Part shown: one piece after another, positions 33,263-42,395 of the stretch
Position numbering within the stretch: position 1 is the stretch's first letter
Layout of the letters: each line of letters opens with the position of its first letter
Assembly (NCBI GenBank): GCA_963839095.1
Contig: CAWIUF010000013.1
Coordinates: forward strand, 117,581-181,580
Direction of reading: 5' to 3'
DNA from: Palsa-504 sp963839095
GTDB taxonomy: Bacteria > Actinomycetota > Actinomycetes > Streptosporangiales > Streptosporangiaceae
Length of the DNA: 64,000 nt
The notes under the pieces: generated by a model
Databases searched by the model: none
Told to the model about the DNA's origin: nothing
The model's input: only the letters and a program-made list of their open reading frames with translations
Program-made: the position numbers and the translations under genes

Positions 33263-33565
33263 GTGCGGTTCCCATGGCAGCCGCAGGGATGCGCGAGGAC
33301 ATGCGCCCAATGCGGTTCAATCTGGCAGGTGCCCGGGCCAGCCAGGTGGTGGTGGCGGCGTAGATCGGCCTACGGGTTCCTGGCCAGGTTCGCGGTGATC
33401 TCAGGGCTGGCCGTGGGCGGCGATCAGGCCAAGGTCGACGAATTGGTGGAGTCCATATCGGCACGGAAGCGCTTGGCTGAGTCCTTTCGCCACTGTCCCG
33501 AATGCGGCGCTGATCGCTTCACTCAGCGCGCATCACCGGGTGAGCTGCCCTTCGCTCCGCGCTGA
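33263..33565 (+). CDS. Zinc-ribbon hypothetical protein
   Basis: A 100-residue protein from GTG 33263 (RFPWQPQGCARTCAQCGSIW). Paired CxxC motifs CAQC near the N-terminus and CPEC near the C-terminus (FRHCPECGADRFTQRA) should bind zinc. The middle has WWWRRRSAYGFLARF and a helical stretch (DQAKVDELVESISARKRLAE). Related short zinc proteins are widespread in streptomycete-like genomes without assigned function. Confidence 0.65.
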   Translation: MRFPWQPQGCARTCAQCGSIWQVPGPARWWWRRRSAYGFLARFAVISGLAVGGDQAKVDELVESISARKRLAESFRHCPECGADRFTQRASPGELPFAPR

Positions 33566-33774
33566 CCTTCTCAGGCGGAGTCTGAGGCGCCTAGAAGCCA
33601 GGATTCCGTTACGGGCGGAGCCGGCGGTCCAGCGGTCAGCCACGCGTGCAGTGCGCTGATCAGCGGGCCGGGATTCTTCCTGGATCGCGGGAAAGCCCGG
33701 CTGGAGTCCGCAGGCGGTGCTGCTGGCTGGGTCGCCGCTGGCGGTGGCGCGGTTGTGGTGACCGCGGGGAACAG

Positions 33775-33876
33775 GAGGAGTTCGGCCGGACCGCCGCGTT
33801 CGTGCTGTTACCGGCCGCGTCCTCCATCACGGGGGCGATGATCCCGGTCGACGGCGGCGCCATCAGCTCGATCTAG
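33775..33876 (+). pseudogene. Short-chain dehydrogenase C-terminal fragment
   Basis: Reads EEFGRTAAFVLLPAASSITG then AMIPVDGGAISSI and a stop. This is the conserved SDR end (ITG..IPVDGG). No Rossmann or catalytic part is present upstream. Confidence 0.65.
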
Positions 33877-34032
33877 CCGTCTTCGACACCAGGCGATTTC
33901 AGCCGAACGGGTGGCGTGCCTGCCACCGGTCCCGTGCGTCATCCCGGCCATGCCGGGCGGCTCGACCTGGTAGAAACGTGGCCGGTCCTCCTCATCGACA
34001 GCTGAAGGCTTGCCCAGGCCTGAAATAGAAAC

Positions 34033-34041
34033 TAGTATCTA
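34033..34041 (+). promoter_or_regulatory. TAGTATCTA motif upstream of the gene at 34066
   Basis: The 9-mer also occurs on the minus strand at 35791-35799 upstream of the convergent gene, in the same orientation relative to its gene. Both lie in short AT-rich strips. It may be a shared operator or a -10-like element. Confidence 0.35.
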
Positions 34042-34065
34042 ATTACTCTCTTGAACGGGAACAGC

Positions 34066-34733
34066 ATGCATCGTCCAGCGGCAGCCGGTGCGACGGCCCG
34101 GTCGGCTTCCTTCCCGAGCGCTGCGTCAGCGATGCCCATCGTCGCCACACTGCTCGGCGTGCGGGTCACGGCCTACGCTGTCGTCAGGTCCGCCGAGCAC
34201 CGCCGCCGCGAGACGGCCGGTCTCGGGGCGGTCATCAACCCGGCCTTGCTGGATCGCCTGATCGACCTGCCGGCGGCCATGCCGGTAAGCGATCCCGTGC
34301 TCTGGGCCGAGATGGCGGAGCAGCCGCCGGGAATCCTCGAACGCTCCGGGAACGGGACCAGGGTCACGCGACGCCTGGAATCGCCGCTCAGCATCACCGA
34401 CGTCGTGGTCGACGCGGTCGCGGGCAAGGAACTGCGCGCCGTCCAGGACGCCACCCTGTTCGCCGGCTTTACCCGCCGGTGGGTAGCGACGGCCCGCGGC
34501 CACCTTCCGCCTGCGGCCATGCTGGAAGCGAAGCTGTACGGCGTGGGCGTTCTCGCCCCCGGGCAGCGGGTACTGCTGCCGGCCGAGAAGCCGGTAGCCC
34601 CGACCGTGGACGGCTGGTCCTGGCTGCTGGAGGAGAAGGCCTACCGGCGCTGGCTCAGCCGCAGGCCGGAAATCGTGCGCAGGGGAGCCGAGGTCCAGCC
34701 ACTGGCGGAGCCAGCGGCGGGCGGGGAGGCTGA
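34066..34733 (+). CDS. Hypothetical protein, C-terminal end uncertain
   Basis: From ATG 34066 about 200 residues look like real protein: VATLLGVRVTAYAVVRSAEH, LLDRLIDLPAAMPVSDPVLW, SPLSITDVVVDAVAGKELRA, DATLFAGFTRRWVATARGHL and WSWLLEEKAYRRWLSRRP. I do not recognise the family. The frame stays open to 35793, but after ~34690 it is antisense to the convergent gene and loses protein character. A one-base shift near 34680 would end it at TGA 34733, the limit used here. It converges on the gene at 34656-35754. Confidence 0.5.
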
Positions 34734-35754
34734 TCCCGCCCTCGGCCAGGATGGCCCTCGCGTTCGATCCGGCCCGGCAGGTCTGCCACCAGGCATCGCG
34801 CGGTTCCGCCGCGGTGAGAATGCGACGTGCCAGCTGCTCCGTGCTCGCCAGGTTGTGCCGGCCTGCCAGCATCCGGCCCGCCTGGATATCGACCTCGCTC
34901 CGGTCGGCGATGGCAAGCAGGCTCTCGCCGCCGCAGCACGGATCGTCGCAGCGCAGCACGTCCAGCTGCCGGCTCCGGAGCGCGGGCAGCTTGCTGGCCT
35001 TGACGTAGTCGTTCAGCGCGGGCACGAACACCGACGGCGACTCGTCGCGGTCATCGTCATCGGCGCGGCCGGGCTGGCGCACCGGGAGCGGGCCGTGCCG
35101 GGAACTGGCCGACCAGCCGACGAACCCGGCGAACGCCCCGTGGGCCACCGCGCCGATGGCGGAGATGTCGCACCGCAGCAGGACCACCGGCAGGGGCGCG
35201 ACATCGGAGACGAACGCCAGGAGGCCCGCGACGGCTCCGGCGGGATCGAGGCCGTTGTACCGGTGCAGCAAGACGACCGCTACCGGCCGGCCCGCCTCCC
35301 GGACCTCTTCGGTGAGCCAGGCCAGCCCGTCCCGGAGCCACCAGGGCTCGATGGGCAGCACCACCACGGTGGGCTCGTCGACGTGACGCCAGCGCGCCAG
35401 CGCCTTGTGGAGGGCGGACCGGTCCTTGTTCGGGATCCGCGGCGTGTCGGTGAGGATGACCGGTACTCCCGCCGCCTGCTGGCGGATCAGCCAGTCGTCG
35501 TAGTCGAAGAGCCCTTCCGAATCGGGCTTGGACGCCGGAAAGTACGCGGCCGGGTCGACGAGGACTCCTGGCGTCGTCGCGGCCAGCTTCGCGCCCTTCT
35601 TGCCGGACACCACCGCGCCGCCGCAGGCCGTCACGACGGACTGGAGCTGGTCAGCGCGGACGGACCCGCCGAGGTAGGGGAAGACGCCGGATGCGAGGCC
35701 ATCCGCCAGCGCACCTGGACCCGGCCGGGCGGATGCAGGGTCGATTCTCACCAC
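34656..35754 (-). CDS. Hypothetical protein with transglycosylase-like zinc site
   Basis: About 360 residues; GTG 35754 is one of several possible starts (TTG 35775 is the outermost). It has a TIM-barrel-like rhythm of strands: GVLVDPAAYFPASKP, VPVILTDTPRIPNKDR, PVAVVLLHRYNGLDPA, LPVVLLRCDISAIGAVAHGA, FAGFVGWSASSRH. The end has VLRCDDPCCGGESLLAIADR and, ~25 residues on, AGRHNLASTEQLARR. The Cys cluster followed by HNL resembles the zinc site of tRNA-guanine transglycosylases, suggesting a TGT/DpdA-like fold. That is inference. The true C-terminus is uncertain because the frame runs on in antisense of the gene at 34066. Confidence 0.5.
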
Positions 35755-35790
35755 GGACACCTCGGACGAACGCAACGGAAAGAACTCGTA

Positions 35791-35799
35791 TAGATACTA
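35791..35799 (-). promoter_or_regulatory. TAGTATCTA motif upstream of the transglycosylase-like gene
   Basis: Minus-strand copy of the motif at 34033-34041, placed in the gap between a MarR gene end and the transglycosylase-like gene start, in an AT-rich strip (35788-35815). Confidence 0.35.
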
Positions 35800-35803
35800 T
35801 CCG

Positions 35804-36180
35804 TTATAAACTACCCGAGCCCGGCTCCGGGGCCAGCCGGTCGAGCAGGGTCTGCATGGCCTGGCACATGACGTCGAAGCGGTCAGCGCCGGCCAGCTCG
35901 CGCCAGCGTGCCTCGATCCCGGCGACCCGGTTCCCCGCGTCGTCGAGTGCCTGCCGGCCGCGGCTGGTCGGGAAGATCAGCTTCGCCCGCCGGTCGTGCG
36001 GGTCGGGACGGCGTTCCAGGTAGCCGAGCTGCTCCAGCTCGGTCACCAGCTCCGAGGTGGTAGCCAGGCTCAGCTGCACACGGGCGGCCAGGTCGGTGAG
36101 CCGGACGCCGTCGACACCGACGTTGCCGAAGATGTGCAGGTGCGGTGGCCGCAGGTCGGCGTAGCCGTGCTCGGCGGCGG
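35804..36180 (-). pseudogene. MarR-family regulator lacking its N-terminus
   Basis: The minus strand reads EHGYADLRPPHLHIFGNVGV, DGVRLTDLAARVQLSLATTS, ELVTELEQLGYLERRPDPHD and RRAKLIFPTSRGRQALDDAG, stopping at 35804. The winged helix is complete, but the first ~30 residues and start codon are missing. Homology ends at ~36180, where a plus-strand hydrolase begins, itself lacking its N-terminus. An internal GTG could start a 91-residue product (MQLSLATT), but this would cut the HTH. Confidence 0.65.
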
Positions 36181-36973
36181 CCGCCGGCCGTGCTCTGGCA
36201 CAGCCTGTTCGTCGACTCCGCCACCTGGAACCGGGTCCGGGCGCCGCTGGCCGCCGAACGCCGCCTGATCCTGATCGACGGCCCGAACCATGGCGGCAGC
36301 CCGCCGGCGCGGCGCCCGTTCACGGTCGAGCAGTGCGCCGAGGCCGCCGTCGACGTCCTGGATCACCTCGGCATCCGGGAACCCGTCGACTGGCTCGGCA
36401 ACGCGTGGGGCGGGCAGGCCGGCATCTCGTTCGCCGTCGCCCATCCGGACCGGTGCCGCAGCCTGGTCGCGCTCGGCGCTCCGGTCCAGGCCCTCGCCAG
36501 CGCCGAACGACGGCGGATCCGGCTGCTCGCCGCGCTGTACCTGGTCGCCGGCCCGGGCGCCGTGGTCAAGCCGCTCGTCGACGCACTCCTCGGCCCGAAG
36601 GCCCGCGCCGAGGACCCCGAGGGCGCCGCATATCGTGGCCGACGGCTTCCGCCGCGCCGAACGCCGCGGCATGTTCGACGCGATCCGCTGGCTCAGCCTG
36701 CGGCGTGCCGACCTCGGTCCGGTACTGGGGCGCGTGGAGGTACCCACGCTGCTTGTTACCAACGCGGACGATGCCATGTGGACCGTGGCCGCTGCTGAGA
36801 GCGCAGCCGGTCGCCTGCGTAACGGAGCCCTGGCTATCCTTCCTGGCTCGGGTCACATCGGACCGCTGCTGCAGGCCGCGCCGGACGTGGTCGCGCTGGT
36901 GACGGAGTTCTGGCGCGACCCGCACGCCGTGGTCGCCCGGCACCGCACCCAGGGATCATCCCAGGCGGGGTGA
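36180..36973 (+). pseudogene. Alpha/beta hydrolase, 5' truncated and frameshifted
   Basis: The plus strand reads PAVLWHSLFVDSATWNRVRA, then LIDGPNHGGSPPARRPFTVE and DWLGNAWGGQAGISFAVAHP. The nucleophile elbow is GNAWGG, with Ala in place of the catalytic Ser. Near 36628 the frame shifts by one to HIVADGFRRAERRGMFDAIR, PTLLVTNADDAMWTVAAAES and AILPGSGHIGPLLQAAPDVV with the catalytic Asp and His. The usual first ~25 residues are missing. The lost Ser, the missing start and the frame shift argue for a pseudogene. Confidence 0.6.
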
Positions 36974-37132
36974 CCTGCCGATCCGGTAGCAGGTCACCCT
37001 GGCCTCTGCGGTGACGCCCGGACCCGTGAGCCCGGGATCTAGTCACGCTCTCGAGGATGTGGGATTGTGTGGATTGGTGGTTGATTGGCACCGACTCCGG
37101 CGATGTCCAGGTCTGGGATGGGGAGTGGTCAG

Positions 37133-38842
37133 ATGTCACGGCTTCCACGGCGGGTTCCGCTTCTGTGGCTGGTATTTTTCACAGTCGCAGCTCTCACCGT
37201 CGCTATGGCAAGCGCCGCGCCTGCGGGTGCGCAGTCGGCAACCGCGACGCGGCTGACCTCAGCCGCTGATGGCCCAAGCTCGGCCGGATGCGCCGCGCGG
37301 GTCAACGACACTCCCCGCAAGCTGCTGGAGTGCATCAGGACAGAGGATCTCTGGCGACACATGAAGGCGTTCCAGGCGATCGCGAACGCCAATCCAGGCC
37401 CGGACGGGCACCCGTCGCGCAACTCCGGCGAGCCCGGCTACAAGGCGTCGGCGAACTACGTCGCCCGGCTGATGACCCGAGCCGGCTATCACGTCACGAT
37501 CCAGACGTATAAGTTCAACTACTTCGCCTATACGGCTCTCCCGGTCTTGAGCGAAGCGTCGCCGACCGCTCACGACTATGGAGTCAGTAACGAATGGAAT
37601 CCGGGGCAGAGCACGGGGACGGCGAACGCTTCCCTTCAGCCGGCCGGCGGCATCGTCATCCCGCCGACGCCGACGTCCAGCTCGTCGAGCGGATGCACCG
37701 CGGCCGACTTCAGCGGCTTCGTGGCGGGCCGGATCGCACTCATCCAGCGGGGCGGGTGCAACTTCGGCGTCAAGGTCCAGAACGCCCAGGCCGCAGGGGC
37801 AAGCGGCGTCATCATCTTCAACGAGGGCAACCCGGGCCGGACGGCTGTCCTGTCCGGCAACCTGACCGACGCGGCAGGAAACCCGATCATCCCGACGATT
37901 CCGGTCGCGTTCACGTCCTTCGACATCGGCCAGACCCTCTACAACCAGTATCAGCAGGCGGTGCAGAACAACACGGCGCTGCCAGTCATGAACCTGGCCA
38001 TCAAGGCCATCGTCAGGCCGAACACCGATGACTACAACGTCATCGCCGATTCCAGGAGCGGTGACCCGAACCACGTCGTGGTCGTCGACGCGCACCTCGA
38101 CGCGATCTACGGCGCCGGCATGCTCGACAACGCATCCGGTTCCGCGACGATCCTCGATATCGCCCAGATGATGAGGAAAGTCCATCCGCGGAACAAGCTG
38201 CGCTTCATCTGGTTCGGCGGTGAGGAGCTGGGCCTGCTGGGCTCTAAGGCCTACATCAACAGCCTGAGCCCGAGCGAGCTCAGCAAGATCGGCTATGACC
38301 TCGACGCGGACGTGACTGCGACACCGAACTACGTCGTCGGCGTCCTTGACCCGGCCGGTGTCGACCTGTTCAGCCGGACCGTCTCGACGACGTTCCCGCA
38401 GCAGGTTTACCAGCCGTCGACTGTCGCCCGGGACCAGGGGATCCAGTACTTCAGCTCCATCGGGCTCAACCACGAGCTGTTCTCGCCAGTCGGAACCGAC
38501 GCGTTCACCTTCAACGAGGCCGGGATTCCCGCGAGCGGCGTGCTGACCGGCCAGGACTGCTGCAAGACGCAAGGCGATGTCGACCTGTTCGGCGGCTCCC
38601 TCGGAAACTTCGAAGGCAAGGTTCCTGGCACCGACGGAGGGTGCGTCGACAACCCGTTCCGGTGGTGCGACAACCTCAGCAACAACGACCCGAAGGTGCT
38701 GACGTTCATGTCGAAGGGGTTCGCCAACATGGTGGTCCAGATGGCCTTCGACACGACGGTGCTCGGCTCGAGCGGCACATCGGTTCACAAGCCCGCGCTG
38801 TCGACACGGGCGAACGCCGGGCAACGCGGCCCAGCGCGCTGA
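37133..38842 (+). CDS. Secreted M28 family zinc peptidase with PA domain
   Basis: A 569-residue protein from ATG 37133 (GGGAG 8 bases upstream) with a signal peptide (VPLLWLVFFTVAALTVAMAS, cleavage near GAQSA). A PA domain lies within ~145-275 (IALIQRGGCNFGVKVQNAQA). The peptidase metal ligands are His in VVVDAHLDAIYGAGMLDNAS with Asp in DNAS, Glu-Glu in WFGGEELGLLGSKAY, Asp in YDLDADVTATPNYV and a His late in the domain (SIGLNHELFSPVGTDAFTF). Secreted M28 enzymes are aminopeptidases that free N-terminal residues from peptides. It is monocistronic. Confidence 0.93.
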   Translation: MSRLPRRVPLLWLVFFTVAALTVAMASAAPAGAQSATATRLTSAADGPSSAGCAARVNDTPRKLLECIRTEDLWRHMKAFQAIANANPGPDGHPSRNSGEPGYKASANYVARLMTRAGYHVTIQTYKFNYFAYTALPVLSEASPTAHDYGVSNEWNPGQSTGTANASLQPAGGIVIPPTPTSSSSSGCTAADFSGFVAGRIALIQRGGCNFGVKVQNAQAAGASGVIIFNEGNPGRTAVLSGNLTDAAGNPIIPTIPVAFTSFDIGQTLYNQYQQAVQNNTALPVMNLAIKAIVRPNTDDYNVIADSRSGDPNHVVVVDAHLDAIYGAGMLDNASGSATILDIAQMMRKVHPRNKLRFIWFGGEELGLLGSKAYINSLSPSELSKIGYDLDADVTATPNYVVGVLDPAGVDLFSRTVSTTFPQQVYQPSTVARDQGIQYFSSIGLNHELFSPVGTDAFTFNEAGIPASGVLTGQDCCKTQGDVDLFGGSLGNFEGKVPGTDGGCVDNPFRWCDNLSNNDPKVLTFMSKGFANMVVQMAFDTTVLGSSGTSVHKPALSTRANAGQRGPAR

Positions 38843-39088
38843 GCCTGCCGGATACGTGGCCCAGGACATCGGCAGGGGGAAATGGCAGCCCGTCTTGCTG
38901 CTGGGCTCAGGTCCCTGGCGCGGCTGCCGGGACCACGTCTTGTAGCGTCATGTCCTCCTCGACGGCGCGTTCGATCTGCGGCCACTTGACCGCGCATGCT
39001 CCCGCCCGTTGACGACGGTCCGGCCGAGCTAGGCGATTGGGGCCGAACGGGCGGCTTTTTGTCAGCGGTGTCGTGCATCATCTCTGCC

Positions 39089-42000
39089 ATGCCGAACGAG
39101 GACATGGCCGAGATCCCCGCCGAATGGCGCGACGTCGTGCATCCGCGCCGTCACGGCATGATCGCCGTGAAGCCAGCTCGCGACAGCGGCGAGGACGTCG
39201 GCCGTGAACGCCTTCTCGACCACCCGTTCACCGACTCTGAGCTCGCGGTACTGACTCCGCCCGGACAATGAGAAGCTGGCCGTGGATTGGGTGCGGCAAG
39301 CTTTTGCGCCGGACCCGGCCTTCGAGTGGCCCTCGCTGAGCTCGTCCTTGCAGCGGATCGATGAGCTCGTGGCCAGGCGCGGGCTCGCTCGTACGGTGGC
39401 GGCCTTCGTGGCGGGCTGCACGGACGGCCTGTGGGACGAGGCGGCGAGACATCTGCGGTCCCTGCTCGCCGTGGCACCGCAGGAGGTGTACGACGAGGCG
39501 GTGGCGGCGCTGACCTTGTTTCGCGGCGGGTCGCCGCGTCGGCGGGTCGTCACGTCGTACCTCGTGCCCGACCGGCACGACTGGGTGGGCGCGGATCTGG
39601 CCGACGGCCTGGCGGACTCCTCCAGCCGGGCGGATCTGCTTTTGTACAGCGCGACGACGGCCGAGCAGCTGTCCCGCTTCACGGCCGGGCAGCGGGACTG
39701 GTTCCGGGAGGACCGGCTGGATCAGTTCGTCACGGCCTACGACGCGGTCGGCAACGCGGCCGCTCCGCTGATCGCGCAGTGGCTGGCTCAGGAGTGGTGG
39801 TCACCGGAGATCCGGCGCGGTGCCCTCGAGGTGCTGACGCGGATCCCCACCGACGAGGCCTTCGGCCTGCTGCTGCACCTGGTGGTGGAGCTGCCGGACC
39901 TGGCGGGCGGTGTGCTCGCCGCCGCCGACCGGTTTCCCCGGCGCGCGGCACGGATGCTCGCCTCCCACCGGGACGGTGACCTCATCGACGTGCTGTTCCT
40001 GCGCCATGTCCGGGCGCACCCGGATGTCCCGGAAGCCGCCCTCGTTCATCGCCTTCCTGATGCGCCGGCGGACGCGGTGCCGCGGCTGCTGACATCCCCG
40101 CCATGGACCCGTAAGCCCCCGCCGAGGATCACTGTCTCGCCGAGCCCCCTGGCGGCCGAGCCCCGGATCGTCTGGCGGGACGGTGAACAGGAGGAATGGG
40201 CTGACGACTGGCGGTCTGCCCATCGGTGGGAGGAGATGCTCAGTGCATCTGCCGCTGGCCGAGACGGGCGAGGCCCCGGCGGGGTTCTACATCAGCGCGC
40301 CCGCCGATGTCGTCCGCCCGCACCTGGCCACGTGGAAAGCCGAGTCGTCCCGGTTCTACTTCGAAGATCCGGAAGTGATCGTGGCGAAATACGAGCTTGA
40401 CGCGCTCACGCCCATGCTCCGGCTGGCCCGCGGGAAGCCGGCGGTGGGGGCGGCGCTGCTGATGCCGTATCTCGCCCAGGAGGTGGCCGACCTGATGGCG
40501 GAGTGGCTGACCCGCTCACGCCAGTTCCGCCCGGTCGCGCAGGAATGGTTCGCACGGCACGGCGCCCAGGGCGCGGCGCTGCTCATCCCGGCCGCCCTCG
40601 GCGGACCACCGGAACGGTCACGGACCGCGGCACTCGCGCTCGCCCGGATCGACGTGGACGACGTGCTCGCGGCGGCTGACGAGCTCGGCTGCCGTGACGC
40701 GGTGGAGGCGCTGCTCGGCCGCGACCCGTTCGATATCGTCCCGGCCAAGATCCCGGCCGTGCCGAAATGGGCCGACCCCGAGCTCCTGCCGCAGGTGCTG
40801 CTGCCCGGCCGCGGGCACGCGCTGCCGTCCAGCGCGACGGCCGCCCTGCTCCGCATGATCGCGATGTCCCAGCTCGACGCGCCCTACGAGGGACTGCGGG
40901 TGATCGCGGGCCAGTGCGATCGCGGCAGCCTCGCCGCCTTCGCCTGGTCGCTCTACCGGCTATGGGAGGCCGCGGGCCGGCCTGCCAAGGACGTGTGGGC
41001 GATGAACTCCCTCGGCTATTTCGGCGACGACACCGTCGCCGACCGGCTCGCACCGCTCGTGCGAGGATGGCCTTCCGCAGGAGCAGCCCCGCGCGCCAAG
41101 CGCGGCGCTGACATCCTCGCCGTCATGGGCAGTGACCGGGCGCTGGGACACCTGTCCGCGATCGCCCGCAACGCCAAGTCGACGCCGCTGCGCACCCACG
41201 CCGCCGCCGCGCTCGATCGCGCCGCCGCCGACCGCGGGCTCCTGCCCGAACAGCTCGATGACCTGCTCGCGCCCGATCTCGGCCTCGACGGCGACCCCGT
41301 CGAGTACCGCGGCGTTTCCTACCGGGTCGAACTCGGCGCCGCGGGCGGGCTGGTGCTGGCGAGACCCGTCCGGGCAGGAGCTGACGGCACTGCCCAAGCC
41401 GGCCGGTGACCGACGAGAAGGCCGTGGCATCGGCGTGGAACAGCCGGCGCCGTCAGGCCAAGGCGCTGATCGCGGACCAGACGGCGCGGCTGGAGGAAGC
41501 GATGGTCGTGCAGCGCCGGTGGGCGCTCGGCGACTTCCAGGGGCGCATCGCCGCGCATCCGCTCCTCGGCCGGATTGCTCGCAGGCTGGTGTGGGTGGTG
41601 GACGGCAGGACCGTTCGGCTTGATGGGCTTGGAGATCTGGTTGATCCCGTGGGCGCGCCGGCCGGGGGCGGTGAGTGGGTACGGCTCGCGCATCCGGCCG
41701 TCGACGACTTCGCGCCGTGGCGGGCGTGGCTGGCGCGACTGGGCGCGCCGCAGCCGTTCGCGCAGGCCGAGCGCGAGGTGTTCGCTGGTGAGGACCCGTC
41801 TGCGTGGTGGCAGCGTACGGTTGAGGCCGCCGCGCTCTATCGGCTTGTCCGGCACGGGTGGCACTGGGGGCCGGCTGGGCGGCGAGCCCTGCGCCAGTGG
41901 CTGTTCCGGCCGTTCGGTGCCGAGGGACGGGTGGTGCTCACCATCGATCCAGGGGTTTCGGCCGTTGCTGACGCGAAGGCGGAGCCGGATCAGACGATCA

Positions 42001-42104
42001 CTGAGGTCACCTTCGAGTCGTCTGCGGGTGACCTGGGCGTGTTCGGTGACCTGCCGGTGGTGACCCGCTCGGAACTGATCCGGTCACTGCGCGCTCTCGG
42101 CTGA
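39089..42104 (+). CDS. DUF4132 (MolR-like) domain protein, several frameshifts
   Basis: About 1000 residues when frames are joined, starting MPNEDMAEIPAEWRDVVHPR at ATG 39089 and ending TRSELIRSLRALG at 42104. Shifts are needed near 39265, 40240, 41362 and 41405. The middle is HEAT-like helical repeats (WWSPEIRRGALEVLTRIPTD, AWSLYRLWEAAGRPAKDVWA). The end is the DUF4132 core (RRRQAKALIADQTARLEEAM, HPLLGRIARRLVWVVDGRTV). No premature stop lies within any coding segment, so the shifts may be assembly errors. The family is linked to MolR-like proteins of unknown biochemical role. A 3'-end scar of a relative lies at 1834-1890. Confidence 0.7.
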
Positions 42105-42395
42105 GATCGCTGTCGTGGGTGGCAGCCGGAGCATGATGGGCGGATGGAGGATGGGTCGGAGCTGGGACGGCGCCTCGGGTACAAGGTGCCGTCGATGTCA
42201 TCGTGGCTGATCTGCATCGAGACCGGGAAGAACGCCGGCCGCAGCCAGGCAACGTCCGTACGCCGCTGGAGGTCTACGGCGTCATGAGTGCCGAACGGAG
42301 TGGGCTGATCCAGCTGATCACCGAGGCTTGCTGAACGTGCGGTTCGCCGAGGCACCCACCGTCACTCGCGCTTGCTACCTCACATGACTGCCCGT
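42105..42395. other. Short gap with a DUF1998-helicase scar
   Basis: About 290 bases between the DUF4132 gene and the XRE-TPR gene. Minus strand at ~42181-42225 encodes MQISHDDIDGTLYP, matching LQISRDDIDGTLYP of the DUF1998 helicase at 51510-51545 with close nucleotide similarity over ~35 bases. Nothing else of a helicase is present and no intact gene is visible. Confidence 0.55.

Larger units (their letters stand above)
33566..34065. other. Intergenic stretch with an SDR remnant
   Basis: About 500 bases. Besides the short-chain dehydrogenase C-terminus at 33775-33876, I see only unassigned coding-like scraps at 33630-33770. The last 50 bases are AT-rich (AAATAGAAACTAGTATCTAA) and probably hold the promoter of the gene at 34066. 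Confidence 0.5.

Noticed and set aside
34733..35793. Extension of the plus-strand gene at 34066 to a 580-codon protein
   Set aside because: After about 34690 the frame is the antisense of a protein with structured motifs and loses any recognisable features.
39020..39062. GC-rich hairpin followed by TTTTT considered as a terminator
   Set aside because: The stem is only four to five bases and it lies about 200 bases beyond the M28 stop; the support is too weak.
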